A stretch of DNA of 64,000 bases from JALORV01 sp963754065. Its GTDB lineage: Bacteria; Pseudomonadota; Gammaproteobacteria; Burkholderiales; Burkholderiaceae_F. A program made the translations under genes and the position numbers. The notes beneath the pieces are model-generated. The model made no database searches. It was not told the DNA's origin and worked only from the letters and a program-made list of their open reading frames with translations. Shown in pieces: positions 41,924-51,124 of this stretch (position 1 is its first letter; each line of letters opens with the position of its first letter). Location of the stretch: contig CAVWFH010000019.1 of assembly GCA_963754065.1 (NCBI GenBank), forward strand, positions 1 through 64,000. Direction: 5' to 3'.

Positions 41924-42262
41924 ATGAGACTGCTGGCATGGATCGTCAAGGTCGGCTTTTTCCTGCTCGTACTCTGGTTCGCACTGAAGAACACGACGCC
42001 GGTGCCGGTGCGACTGACCTCGACCATCACCTGGGAGCACGTCCCGCTCATCGTCGTGATGCTGGCCTGCATTGCAGTCGGTGCGCTGCTCGGCGCGCTG
42101 GCACTGGCGCTGCCGATCTACCGGATGCGGCGTGAGATGACCAACCTGCGGCAGCAGGCCCCGGAGGCTGCGACCGCCGAGACGGCCGCGGACCGGATGG
42201 CATCGGCAGCGCGGCAGTCAGGCGCGGTGGTCGAGGTGGCAGGCGGGCCGGAGCGTCGTTGA
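41924..42262 (+). CDS. lapA: LPS assembly protein LapA
   Basis: Inner-membrane protein of the LapAB complex that links LPS synthesis to LpxC turnover. From ATG 41924 (GGAGG five bases upstream) it has 112 residues with two membrane segments (IVKVGFFLLVLWFALKNT and PLIVVMLACIAVGALLGALAL) and the family motif YRMRREMTNLRQQ. The C-terminal tail is Ala-rich. Its stop TGA overlaps the lapB ATG. Confidence 0.88.
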   Translation: MRLLAWIVKVGFFLLVLWFALKNTTPVPVRLTSTITWEHVPLIVVMLACIAVGALLGALALALPIYRMRREMTNLRQQAPEAATAETAADRMASAARQSGAVVEVAGGPERR

Positions 42263-43431
42263 TGGAGTTCGAGCTCTGGTTTCTCGTCGCGCTGCCGCTC
42301 GTCTTTGCCGCGGGCTGGTTCGGTCGTGGCTTCGAGTCCCGTGCGCGCGCGACGGACAACGCAGCGCTTCCGCGGTCGTACTTTCGCGGCCTCAACCTGC
42401 TGTTGAACGACCAGCACGACAAGGCGATCGACGCCTTCATCGAGGTCGTCAAGCTCGATCCGGAGACGATCGAGCTGCACCATGCGCTGGGCAACCTCTT
42501 TCGTCGCCGCGGCGAGTTCGATCGCGCCGTCCGAATTCATACGCATCTGCTCAACCGGGCCGATCTGCCGGCGCGCCAGCGTTCGCAGGCGCTGGCCGAG
42601 CTGGGCCAGGACTACCTGAAGGGAGGGCTGCTCGACCGTGCCGAAGATGCCTTCACCCGGCTGCTGGAAGATCGTGACCATCGCTTCGATGCCCTGCGTT
42701 CGCTGCTGCGGATCTTCCAGATGGAGCGCGAATGGATGAAGGCGATCGACTGCGCGCGCCTGCTCGAACGCGAAGCCGGCGAGAATCACCAGGTCGCCAT
42801 CGCGCACTTTCACTGTGAGCTGGCTGAGGCCGCCGTCGCCGGCGGTCTGATCGACGACGCGCAGCGCGCCGTCGACGACGCGCTGACGACGGACCGCAAG
42901 TCGGTGCGTGCGCTGATTCTGGCGGGTGACCTGGCAGCACGCCGAGGGGATGCGGAAGGGGCCCTGCGACTGTGGCAGCGCGTCGAAGGCGCTTCTCGCG
43001 AGCACGTGCCGCTGATCGCAGGCAAGGTGAGCGCGACACTCGACCAGCTCGGGCGCCGCACGGAGGCGCTGAACTGGCTGCGGCGCGCGCTGCTCGACGC
43101 GCCGTCGATCGACCTGCTCGATACCGCGTACGTTCGCGCCCGGGACTGGGACGGTGCCGAGGCCGCCGAAGCACTGGTCGCAGATGAGTTGAAGCGACAT
43201 CCATCGCTGCTCGGCTTCGAACGTCTGGCCGAGGCGCGGCTCGCGCTCAATCCGGGTGACGAGGAACTGGCCTCGATGAGCACGCTGCTCAAGGGCCATG
43301 CGCGCAAGCTGGCACGTTACCGTTGCAGCAAATGCGGGTTTCGTGCACGCGAGTATCACTGGAACTGTCCGGGCTGCAGCCACTGGGACAGCTATCCGCC
43401 CCGCCGCATCGAGGAAATCGATGCCGCCTGA
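42262..43431 (+). CDS. lapB: LPS assembly protein LapB (YciM)
   Basis: Membrane-anchored TPR protein that promotes FtsH degradation of LpxC and coordinates LPS assembly. The 389 residues begin with one membrane segment (FELWFLVALPLVFAAGWFGRG), then SYFRGLNLLLNDQHDKAIDAFIEVVK and further TPR units, and end in a rubredoxin-like zinc site CSKCGFRAREYHWNCPGCSHW with all four cysteines. ATG 42262 overlaps the lapA stop; a TTG one codon earlier is possible. Confidence 0.94.
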   Translation: MEFELWFLVALPLVFAAGWFGRGFESRARATDNAALPRSYFRGLNLLLNDQHDKAIDAFIEVVKLDPETIELHHALGNLFRRRGEFDRAVRIHTHLLNRADLPARQRSQALAELGQDYLKGGLLDRAEDAFTRLLEDRDHRFDALRSLLRIFQMEREWMKAIDCARLLEREAGENHQVAIAHFHCELAEAAVAGGLIDDAQRAVDDALTTDRKSVRALILAGDLAARRGDAEGALRLWQRVEGASREHVPLIAGKVSATLDQLGRRTEALNWLRRALLDAPSIDLLDTAYVRARDWDGAEAAEALVADELKRHPSLLGFERLAEARLALNPGDEELASMSTLLKGHARKLARYRCSKCGFRAREYHWNCPGCSHWDSYPPRRIEEIDAA

Positions 43432-43519
43432 TCCGGGTCGGCGAAGGATTGTCCTGCGTCACGGATGACGGCCGTCCAGCAGACACGACCCTCGCCCCCG
43501 CAACGTTGACCTTCCGGCC

Positions 43520-44425
43520 ATGCCCCACCCGACGATAGACCAGACGATCGGCAATACCCCGCTGGTGCGGCTGCAGCGCCTGCCCGGTGTCGACAACGCG
43601 CGCCGTGTCAATGTGATTCTCGGCAAGCTCGAAGGCAACAACCCGGGCGGTTCGGTCAAGGACCGGCCGGCGCTATCGATGATCACGCGCGCCGAGGAGC
43701 GCGGAGAAATCCGCCCGGGCGACCGGCTGGTCGAAGCGACCAGCGGAAACACCGGCATTGCGCTGGCGATGATCGCCGCGATGAAGGGCTATCGCATGAC
43801 GCTGATCATGCCGGACAACCTGAGCACCGAGCGGCGCGCGAGCATGGCGGCCTACGGTGCCGAGCTGATCCTGACGCCGGCGAGCAAGGGAGGCATGGAG
43901 TACGCGCGCGACCTGGCGATGCAGATGCAGGCCGAAGGCAAGGGCAGGGTACTCGACCAGTTTGCCAATCAGGACAATCCGCGCTCGCACTACGAAACGA
44001 CCGGGCCCGAGATCTGGCGCGACACCGCGGGCCGCATCACGCACTTTGTCAGCGCGATGGGCACGACAGGAACGATCATGGGCGTGGGTCGCTACCTGAA
44101 GGAACGCAACACGGCAATACAGATCATTGGCGCACAGCCGGCGGAAGGCTCGCAGATTCCCGGAATCCGCAAGTGGCCCGAGGCGTATTTGCCGCGTATC
44201 TATGACCCGTCCGGGGTCGACCGCCTCGAGTTCGTGACGCAGGCGGACGCGGAATCGATGGCACGTCGACTGGCCGCGGAGGAGGGCATCAGCTGCGGTC
44301 CGTCGGCGGCCGGGGCATGCCTGATCGCGCTGCGGATCGCTGCCGAAGTCGAAAATGCGACCATCGTCTTCGTCGTCTGCGACCGCGGTGACCGCTACCT
44401 CAGCACGGGCCTGTTCGGCGTCTGA
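43520..44425 (+). CDS. cysM: Cysteine synthase B
   Basis: PLP enzyme making cysteine (or S-sulfocysteine from thiosulfate) from O-acetylserine. The 301 residues match the CysM type: TIGNTPLVRLQRLPG, the PLP lysine in NPGGSVKDRPAL, VEATSGNTGIALAMIAA, GTTGTIMGVGRYLKE and GISCGPSAAGA. ATG 43520 follows lapB by 88 bases. lapB-cysM order is common in Burkholderiales. Converges with a second enzyme of the same fold. Confidence 0.94.
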   Translation: MPHPTIDQTIGNTPLVRLQRLPGVDNARRVNVILGKLEGNNPGGSVKDRPALSMITRAEERGEIRPGDRLVEATSGNTGIALAMIAAMKGYRMTLIMPDNLSTERRASMAAYGAELILTPASKGGMEYARDLAMQMQAEGKGRVLDQFANQDNPRSHYETTGPEIWRDTAGRITHFVSAMGTTGTIMGVGRYLKERNTAIQIIGAQPAEGSQIPGIRKWPEAYLPRIYDPSGVDRLEFVTQADAESMARRLAAEEGISCGPSAAGACLIALRIAAEVENATIVFVVCDRGDRYLSTGLFGV

Positions 44426-44442
44426 GTGCGCGATCGGCGGTG

Positions 44443-45528
44443 TCAGCGCGGCGCGGTCCAGCGCCCGCTTGACCAGAAGCCGTCCAGCGCCCTGAGTGCA
44501 GGTGCGGTGTCCAGCGCCTGACGTCGCAGCCAGCCGTCGTCATAGCACGTGCCGAGATAGCGCTCGCCGCCGTCGCAAAGCAACGTGACCACCGCACCCT
44601 TTTCGTCGGCCTGTCGCATCTCGGAGAGCAATTCCACGCAGGCGATCAGGGCCGTTCCCGTCGACGGCCCGACGCGGCGTCCGAGCACATGCTCAAGGAA
44701 ACGCGCGGCCGCGAACGAGTCCGCATCGGCGACGCGGATCGACCGGTCGATGACATGGCGGTTGAAGCTCGGTTCGACGCGCGGTCGGCCGATGCCTTCG
44801 ATGCGCGAAGCGACGGCCACCGTGAGCGATGCATCGCCGCTCGCGCAGTAATCGTGGAACACCGAGTTCTCGGGATCGGCCAGGCAGATCCGTGTCGGGT
44901 GCCGGCAATACCTCGCGTAGCGACCGAGAGTGGAACTGGTGCCGCCGGTGCCGGCACCGACCACGATCCACGCCGGGACGGGGAATGGCTCATGGGCCAT
45001 CTGCATGAAGATCGACTCGGCGATGTTGTTGTTGCCGCGCCAGTCGGTTGCACGCTCCGCGTACGTGAACTGGTCCATGTAGTGGCCGTCCGTCCGTCGT
45101 GCAAGAGCCGCGGCTTCGGCATAGACCGCCGCCGGCTCGTCGACGAGATGGCACCGTCCGCCGTGGAATTCGATCAGCGCAATCTTTTCAGGCGAGGTCG
45201 CGCGCGGCATCACGGCGATGAAGGGCACGCCGATCAGCCGCGCGAAGTAGGCCTCGGAGACCGCGGTGGAACCGGACGACGCTTCGACGATCGTGGTGCG
45301 CGGCCCTATCAGGCCATTGCAGAGCCCATAGAGGAACAGTGAACGCGCCAGCCGGTGCTTCAGGCTGCCGGTCGGGTGGACCGATTCGTCCTTCAGATAC
45401 AGCGGGCAGTCCGGAACGCCCGGAATGTCCACGCGCAGCAGGTGCGTGTCGGCCGACCGCGTGTAGTCCGCCTCGATGCGGCGGACGGCCTCGTCACACC
45501 ACGCGCGCGGAAAGGCGGCTCGTCCCAC
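44443..45528 (-). CDS. PLP-dependent cysteine synthase-fold enzyme (Cds1-like)
   Basis: Fold-type II PLP enzyme of 361 residues, related to cysteine synthases but of the group with an extended N-terminus (RADxTHLLRV ... YLKDESVHPTGSLKHRLARSLFLY). The PLP lysine is in PTGSLKHR, the phosphate/substrate loop is EASSGSTAVSEAYFARLIG and the PLP-phosphate loop GAGTGGTSSTLGRY. Members of this group include the mycobacterial cysteine desulfhydrase Cds1, so the reaction may be cysteine breakdown or a variant beta-replacement rather than synthesis. It converges with cysM, 17 bases apart, and lies 21 bases after fumarase on the same strand. Confidence 0.8.
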   Translation of the reverse strand: MGRAAFPRAWCDEAVRRIEADYTRSADTHLLRVDIPGVPDCPLYLKDESVHPTGSLKHRLARSLFLYGLCNGLIGPRTTIVEASSGSTAVSEAYFARLIGVPFIAVMPRATSPEKIALIEFHGGRCHLVDEPAAVYAEAAALARRTDGHYMDQFTYAERATDWRGNNNIAESIFMQMAHEPFPVPAWIVVGAGTGGTSSTLGRYARYCRHPTRICLADPENSVFHDYCASGDASLTVAVASRIEGIGRPRVEPSFNRHVIDRSIRVADADSFAAARFLEHVLGRRVGPSTGTALIACVELLSEMRQADEKGAVVTLLCDGGERYLGTCYDDGWLRRQALDTAPALRALDGFWSSGRWTAPR

Positions 45529-45549
45529 CGTGGCTCAATCGGCGCGTGT

Positions 45550-47073
45550 TCAGGCCGCAGCCACCGGAATCTTGCCGATCTTCGTCTGCCATTCCTTCGG
45601 ACCGGTCTGGTGTACCGACGTGCCATCGGCACTGACCGCGACGGTGACCGGCATGTCCTTCACGTCGAACTCGTAGATGGCCTCCATGCCGAGATCGCTG
45701 AAGCCGACGACTTTCGATCCCTTGATCGCCTTGGCGACAAGGTAGGCAGCTCCGCCGACTGCCATCAGGTAGGCACTCTTGTGCTTGCGGATCGCCTCGA
45801 TCGCCACCGGACCGCGCTCGGCCTTGCCGATCATCGCGATCAACCCGGTCTGCGCCAGCATCATCTCGGTGAACTTGTCCATGCGCGTGGCTGTGGTCGG
45901 ACCGGCGGGCCCCATGACCTCGTCGCGCACCGGATCGACCGGACCGACGTAATAGATCACGCGGTTGGTGAAGTCCACGGGCAGCTTCTCGCCCTTGGCC
46001 AGCATGTCCTGGATGCGCTTGTGTGCCGCATCCCGTCCGGTCAGCATCTTGCCGTTGAGCAGCAGCGTCTGGCCGGGTTTCCACTGCGCCACCTCGGCCT
46101 TGGACAGCGTGTCGAGATTGACGCGTGTGCTCTTTTTCGCGTCCGGCTGCCAGTTCACATCGGGCCATGAGTCGAGCGATGGTGGCTCGAGGTAGGTGGG
46201 GCCTGAGCCATCGAGCACAAAGTGCGCGTGCCGCGTTGCTGCGCAGTTGGGGATCATCGCTACCGGTTTGCCGGCGGCGTGGGTCGGATACATCTTGATC
46301 TTGACGTCGAGCACGGTGGACAAGCCGCCCAGGCCCTGGGCGCCGATGCCCAGCGCGTTGACCTTGTCGTAGAGCTCGACGCGCAGCTTCTCGACGTCGG
46401 TCTGCGGTCCGCGCTTCAGCAGGTCCGACATGTCGATGTCGTCCATCAGCGCTTCCTTCGCCATGGTCATCGCCTTCTCGGCGGTGCCGCCGATGCCGAT
46501 GCCGAGCATTCCCGGCGGGCACCATCCGGCGCCCATCGTCGGCACGGTCTTCATGACCCAGTCGACGATCGAGTCGCTCGGATTCAGCATGACGAACTTG
46601 CTCTTGTTCTCCGAGCCGCCGCCCTTGGCGGCGACCATCACGTCGACCTTGTCGCCCGGCACGATCTGCACGTTGATGACCGCCGGCGTGTTGTCCTTGG
46701 TGTTCTTGCGGCCGAATTCCGGCGGACTTACGACCGACGCCCGCAGCACATTGTCCGAATTCAGATAGCCGCGTCGCACACCCTCGTTGATCGCGTCTTC
46801 GAATGAACCGGTGAATCCGTCCCAGCGCACGTCCATGCCGACCTTCAGGAAGACGTTGACGATGCCCGTGTCCTGGCAGATCGGCCGGTGGCCTTCGGCG
46901 CACATACGGGAATTGGTCAGGATCTGCGCGATCGCATCCTTAGCCGCCGGGCTCTGCTCGGCTTCGTACGCGCGCGCCAGGTGGCTGATGAAGTCCGCCG
47001 GGTGGTAATAGCTGATGAATTGCAGCGCGGCCGCGACGCTCTCGATAAGGTCGGCCTGGCGGATCGTTGTCAT
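45550..47073 (-). CDS. fumA: Class I fumarate hydratase
   Basis: Iron-sulfur fumarase of the TCA cycle. The 507 residues carry both the alpha and beta domains in one chain. The cysteines ligating the [4Fe-4S] cluster can be seen in HRPICQDTG, GAGWCPPGM and IPNCAATRH; the beta part has GPTTATRMDKF and SAYLMAVGGAAYLVAKAI. Start ATG 47073 follows the UPF0114 stop by nine bases, so the two are co-transcribed. Confidence 0.95.
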   Translation of the reverse strand: MTTIRQADLIESVAAALQFISYYHPADFISHLARAYEAEQSPAAKDAIAQILTNSRMCAEGHRPICQDTGIVNVFLKVGMDVRWDGFTGSFEDAINEGVRRGYLNSDNVLRASVVSPPEFGRKNTKDNTPAVINVQIVPGDKVDVMVAAKGGGSENKSKFVMLNPSDSIVDWVMKTVPTMGAGWCPPGMLGIGIGGTAEKAMTMAKEALMDDIDMSDLLKRGPQTDVEKLRVELYDKVNALGIGAQGLGGLSTVLDVKIKMYPTHAAGKPVAMIPNCAATRHAHFVLDGSGPTYLEPPSLDSWPDVNWQPDAKKSTRVNLDTLSKAEVAQWKPGQTLLLNGKMLTGRDAAHKRIQDMLAKGEKLPVDFTNRVIYYVGPVDPVRDEVMGPAGPTTATRMDKFTEMMLAQTGLIAMIGKAERGPVAIEAIRKHKSAYLMAVGGAAYLVAKAIKGSKVVGFSDLGMEAIYEFDVKDMPVTVAVSADGTSVHQTGPKEWQTKIGKIPVAAA

Positions 47074-47082
47074 GGTGGAAGC

Positions 47083-47715
47083 CTAGTGGTCGTGGGTGCG
47101 GCTGTCCTTGGACTTCAACTTGTCGGCGGGGAACATGATGCGATCCGTCGCCGCAATCGCCATCGCCGACAACAGGAACGTGATGTGGATCGCCGTCTGT
47201 GCGATCAGCACCTTGTCCGAATAGTTGGCCGCGTTGATGAAAGTCTTCAGCAGGTGGATCGAGCTTATCCCGATGATGGCAGTGGCCAGTTTGACCTTGA
47301 GCACACTTGCGTTCACATGCGACAGCCACTCCGGCTGATCCGGGTGCTTTTCAAGGTACATGCGCGAGACAAAGGTCTCGTAGCCGCCGACAATGACCAT
47401 GATGAGCAGGTTGGAGATCATCACCACGTCGATCAGCGCCAGCACGACCAGCATGATGATCGTTTCGTTCAGTCCGGAGGGCAGCCCGTCCGACTTGTAG
47501 CCGATACTGGTAACCAGTTGCTGCAAGGCCGTCTGGCTGCCGAAGGCCGCCTCGACCAAGTGCACCAGTTCCACCCAGAAGTGAAAGACATAGACGACCT
47601 GGGCGACGATCAGCCCGATGTAGAGCGGCAACTGCAGCCAGCGACTGGCAAAGATCAGCCGCGGGACCAATGGGATCGGTCGGACATTGGCGGCGTCGGC
47701 GCTTGGCAGGGACAT
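47083..47715 (-). CDS. UPF0114 (YqhA-like) membrane protein
   Basis: Inner-membrane protein of 210 residues from ATG 47715 (TTG 47736 would add seven residues). Family blocks LIFASRWLQLPLYIGLIVAQVVYVF, ALIDVVMISNLLIMVIVGGYETFVSR and KVKLATAIIGISSIHLLKTFINA are plain, with four membrane segments. The family is widespread and of unknown function, sometimes called TIGR00645. Precedes fumarase by nine bases and is divergent from htpX. Confidence 0.9.
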   Translation of the reverse strand: MSLPSADAANVRPIPLVPRLIFASRWLQLPLYIGLIVAQVVYVFHFWVELVHLVEAAFGSQTALQQLVTSIGYKSDGLPSGLNETIIMLVVLALIDVVMISNLLIMVIVGGYETFVSRMYLEKHPDQPEWLSHVNASVLKVKLATAIIGISSIHLLKTFINAANYSDKVLIAQTAIHITFLLSAMAIAATDRIMFPADKLKSKDSRTHDH

Positions 47716-47969
47716 GGTCGGGTTCTCGTCGTTCAAGGCGCTGGATTCTAGCGATCACTGCACATGTGTTCGGTGGGGTGCCTTGAGTTGTGGACAATCG
47801 CCTCCAAATGCGGAACGTTTGCCGGGACTCCGGTCCAACGCCTTGATTCGCAAAGGGTATTCGAGGGGTGTCGCGATGTAGCGCTGGGGACAAACGTGTA
47901 TGGTGTACTGATCCGCCGATTGGCTAGACTCTCGCGCGGCTTTGACTGACCAACCTATCTGGAGATTCT

Positions 47970-48854
47970 ATGAAACGTATCGCTCTGTTCGTTTTGACGA
48001 ACCTTGCGATCATGATCGTGCTGATGCTGTTCCTCACCGTGCTGTCGTCGGTGTTCGGGATCAACTTCAACATCGGCGGTCGTTCGCTGAACGTCGGGGC
48101 CCTGGCGATCTTCTCGCTGGTGGTCGGTTTCACCGGTGCCTTCATTTCGCTGCTGATGTCCAAGCCGATGGCCAAGTGGAGCACCGGTGCGCAGGTGATC
48201 CGCCAGCCGGCCAACGCGATGGAGTCGTGGCTGGTCGACACGGTTCGCCGGCACGCCGACAAGGCAGGCATCGGCATGCCCGAAGTCGCGGTCTACGACG
48301 GCGAGCCAAATGCATTCGCGACGGGCGCGTTCAAGAACTCGGCCCTGGTGGCGGTGTCGACCGGCCTGCTGCAGTCGATGAGCAAGGAAGAGGTCGAAGC
48401 CGTGCTTGCGCACGAGATCTCGCACGTGTCCAACGGCGACATGGTGACGATGACGCTGCTGCAGGGAGTGATGAACACGTTCGTTGTCTTCCTGTCGCGC
48501 GTGATCGGATTCTTCGTCGACCGGGTCCTGCTGCGAAACGAAGGTGACCGGCCGGGAATCGGCTTCTTCGTGACGACCATCGTGCTGGACATCGCACTCG
48601 GGTTCCTTGCCGCCATCATCGTTGCCTGGTTCTCGCGTCGTCGCGAGTTCCGTGCCGATGCCGGTGCGGTTGCGCTGATGGGCTCGAACCGGCCGATGAT
48701 CAACGCGCTGGCGCGGCTGGGTGGCATGGAGCCGGGCCAGCTGCCGCAGGCGGTGCAGACGATGGGCATTTCGGCGCCGGGCGGAATGATGGCGCTCTTT
48801 TCCAGCCATCCCCCGATCGAGCAGCGGATTGCGGCCTTGCAGGCCACGCGCTGA
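47970..48854 (+). CDS. htpX: Membrane zinc metalloprotease HtpX
   Basis: Stress-linked M48 protease of the inner membrane that acts on misfolded membrane proteins together with FtsH. The 294 residues have two N-terminal membrane segments, the zinc site HEISH (about 151-155) with the downstream glutamate in SRRREFRADAGAVALMG, and two further hydrophobic segments. ATG 47970 has GGAG six bases upstream. Upstream, CTTGAG (47782 region) and CTCCAAAT about 14 bases later resemble a sigma-32 promoter, weakly. Confidence 0.95.
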   Translation: MKRIALFVLTNLAIMIVLMLFLTVLSSVFGINFNIGGRSLNVGALAIFSLVVGFTGAFISLLMSKPMAKWSTGAQVIRQPANAMESWLVDTVRRHADKAGIGMPEVAVYDGEPNAFATGAFKNSALVAVSTGLLQSMSKEEVEAVLAHEISHVSNGDMVTMTLLQGVMNTFVVFLSRVIGFFVDRVLLRNEGDRPGIGFFVTTIVLDIALGFLAAIIVAWFSRRREFRADAGAVALMGSNRPMINALARLGGMEPGQLPQAVQTMGISAPGGMMALFSSHPPIEQRIAALQATR

Positions 48855-48877
48855 CAGGTCTGCTCGCTGAATTCGGA

Positions 48878-48905
48878 CGGCCGGGAACTCCCCGGCCGTT
48901 TTTTT
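48878..48905 (+). terminator. Rho-independent terminator after htpX
   Basis: CGGCCGGG (48878-48885), loop AACTC, CCCGGCCG (48891-48898), T7 (48899-48905), 24 bases after the htpX stop. Confidence 0.95.
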
Positions 48906-48967
48906 GACCACCGGCTCGGGCGCTGCGCGGATTTCGGGTAAGAATCCCCGTTTCTGCGGAGGCAACC

Positions 48968-49708
48968 GTGCTTACAGGCGCACCCAGACACCACGTCTCG
49001 CTGGGTCGGTGGGAATTGCCGATCGAACTGCTGGTCGTCGCCAACCTCATTGCGCTGGCATTCGAAACGCTGCCCGACCTCACACCGGCCTGGCGGCAGG
49101 CCTTCTGGAGCTTCGAGGTCTTCTGCGCCGCGGTCTACACCGTCGAGTATGGCGTGCGGCTCTACCTTGCCCGGCCCCGCTGGAAGTACATCACGTCGTT
49201 CTACGGAATCATCGACCTGCTGGCGATCGCGCCGTTCTACCTGATGGTGGCCTTCAACCTGCAGGCCGTGCGGGCATTCCGCCTGCTGCGGCTCCTGCGG
49301 TTGTTCAAGCTCGTCCGCTACACGAACGCCGTGCATCGTTTCCACCGGGCCTTCGTCATCGCTCGCGACGATCTCGTGCTGTTCGGCGTGATTGCCCTGA
49401 TCGTGTTGTACCTCTCCGCGATCGGCATCTACCACTTCGAGCACGAGGCGCAGCCGGAGCGTTTCTCCTCCGTGTTCGACAGCCTGTGGTGGGCCGTCGC
49501 GACGCTGACGACCGTGGGCTACGGCGACATCTTCCCGGTAACAGCAGGCGGTCGCCTGTTCACGTTCATCGTCCTGGTGTGCGGGCTTGGTGTGATCGCC
49601 GTGCCTTCGGGCCTGATGGCATCGGCTCTATCACGCGTTCGGGCCGAAGAGCACGCGCATCAACTGGCCGCCACCGAGCGGGCGCTGGAGCGCAACTGGT
49701 CCGACTAG
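48968..49708 (+). CDS. Voltage-gated potassium channel-like protein
   Basis: Six-segment cation channel, 246 residues. The S4-like segment RAFRLLRLLRLFKLVRY carries regularly spaced arginines, the pore helix and filter are SLWWAVATLTTVGYGDIFP, and S6 follows (FTFIVLVCGLGVIAVPSGL). The TVGYGD filter predicts potassium selectivity. Start GTG 48968 with GGAGG upstream. It ends with a short helical cytosolic tail, no RCK domain. Confidence 0.9.
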   Translation: MLTGAPRHHVSLGRWELPIELLVVANLIALAFETLPDLTPAWRQAFWSFEVFCAAVYTVEYGVRLYLARPRWKYITSFYGIIDLLAIAPFYLMVAFNLQAVRAFRLLRLLRLFKLVRYTNAVHRFHRAFVIARDDLVLFGVIALIVLYLSAIGIYHFEHEAQPERFSSVFDSLWWAVATLTTVGYGDIFPVTAGGRLFTFIVLVCGLGVIAVPSGLMASALSRVRAEEHAHQLAATERALERNWSD

Positions 49709-49726
49709 CTCCGGCGTTTCCTGACT

Positions 49727-51097
49727 TCAGCGATCGGTGACCTGCCGACGGGACTCGAATGCGGCGAGCCAGGCCAGAGCCGCCGCCGTGATGCCAAGGG
49801 CGAGTGTCGCGGCTTCCCAGAAGCCGGCTGCGCCCCGGGGCGGTCCGAGCGGGCTCGGGTTGTAGGCAAGCCAGGCGCCGCCGCCCAGGCCGAGACCCCA
49901 CAGTGCCACGCCATAGATGACCATCGGCCAGAAAGTCTGACGGTAGCCGCGCAGCACGAAACTTCCCATCCCCTGGACCGCGTCGAACACATGAAACAGC
50001 GCGGCCAGCCCAAGCAACGACAGCGCCATGCGGACGACGTCCGGATCACTGGTGTACAGGCGAACGATCGGACCCCGGAAAACCCACAGCAGCAAAGCCG
50101 CGACCAGTGCCACACCAAGTGCCAGTCGAAAACCGCGCAAGGCCGCCAAGCGGGCCGTGCGCGGGGAACCGCTGCCCAATGACTGGGCCACCAGGACACT
50201 CGTAGCGATGCCCAGCGACAGCGGGACCATGAACAGAATCGCGACCAGGTTGGCGACGATCTGGTGACCGGCGACCGACGTGGCACCGAGGCGCGCAATG
50301 AGCACGGCCATGAACGTAAAGCTGGTCACCTCGAACAACGTCGACAGCCCGATCGGCAATCCAAGCCGCAGCAATTCACGCAGGCGCGACCAGCGCGGTC
50401 CGTGAACCGTTGCGCTGCGAAACCGGTCGTAGAAGCGGTCCAGTCGCCAGATGGCCACGCTCATTCCCAGCGCGAGCCAGGCGAGCAACGCGGTCGCGAC
50501 ACCCGCGCCGGCACCTCCCATGGCATCGAAAGGGCCCCAGCCGTACATGAATACCGCATTCAGCGGTGCCTTCAGCCCCAGCACGGTGAGGTTGATGACC
50601 ATCGTGACCATCGGACGGGAAACCGCGGCATTGAGCGCAACGAAGACGCGCGTTGCCAGGCCGGCCGGCAGGCCAAAGGCCACCGCATGCAGGTAACTCG
50701 TCGTGATGCCTGCAACCCGTGTGTCGACGCTGGCGATGCCGTTCCAGAAGCCGGTGGCGAGCACGCACGGCAGAGCAAAGATCAACAGCAGTGCCGATAG
50801 CCACAGTGCCTGTTGCAGGTCGTCGCCAATGTCACGCCAGCGTTGCGCGCCGTAGTGGTGACCAGCAATCGGTGACAGGGCCTGCAGAACGGCCATGAAG
50901 CCGATGTAGACGGTGACATAGATGCTGGACGCCACCGCTACGCCGGCCATGTCCTCGGCAGACAGGCGCCCCGCCATGACTGCATCGATCGTTCCATTGC
51001 CGACGACCGCGAGGTTGGCGAAATACAGCGGCCAGGCGAGCCTCAGGACCGCCGACGTGGAGGCGTCCGGCGCCGCCGGCCGGTGAATCGTGGACAT
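49727..51097 (-). CDS. MATE-family multidrug exporter
   Basis: Cation-coupled exporter with twelve membrane segments, 456 residues (NorM-like). The two halves repeat the MATE pattern: WPLYFANLAVVGNGTIDAVMAGRLSAEDMAGVAVAS in the first and LPIGLSTLFEVTSFTFMAVLIARLGATSVAGHQIVANL in the second, with VPLSLGIATSVLVAQSLGSG. The start ATG 51097 lies 27 bases after the glycosyltransferase stop on the same strand. It converges with the potassium channel. Confidence 0.93.
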   Translation of the reverse strand: MSTIHRPAAPDASTSAVLRLAWPLYFANLAVVGNGTIDAVMAGRLSAEDMAGVAVASSIYVTVYIGFMAVLQALSPIAGHHYGAQRWRDIGDDLQQALWLSALLLIFALPCVLATGFWNGIASVDTRVAGITTSYLHAVAFGLPAGLATRVFVALNAAVSRPMVTMVINLTVLGLKAPLNAVFMYGWGPFDAMGGAGAGVATALLAWLALGMSVAIWRLDRFYDRFRSATVHGPRWSRLRELLRLGLPIGLSTLFEVTSFTFMAVLIARLGATSVAGHQIVANLVAILFMVPLSLGIATSVLVAQSLGSGSPRTARLAALRGFRLALGVALVAALLLWVFRGPIVRLYTSDPDVVRMALSLLGLAALFHVFDAVQGMGSFVLRGYRQTFWPMVIYGVALWGLGLGGGAWLAYNPSPLGPPRGAAGFWEAATLALGITAAALAWLAAFESRRQVTDR

Positions 51098-51124
51098 GGA
51101 GCGTGACGGCCGATGTCCCGGTCG

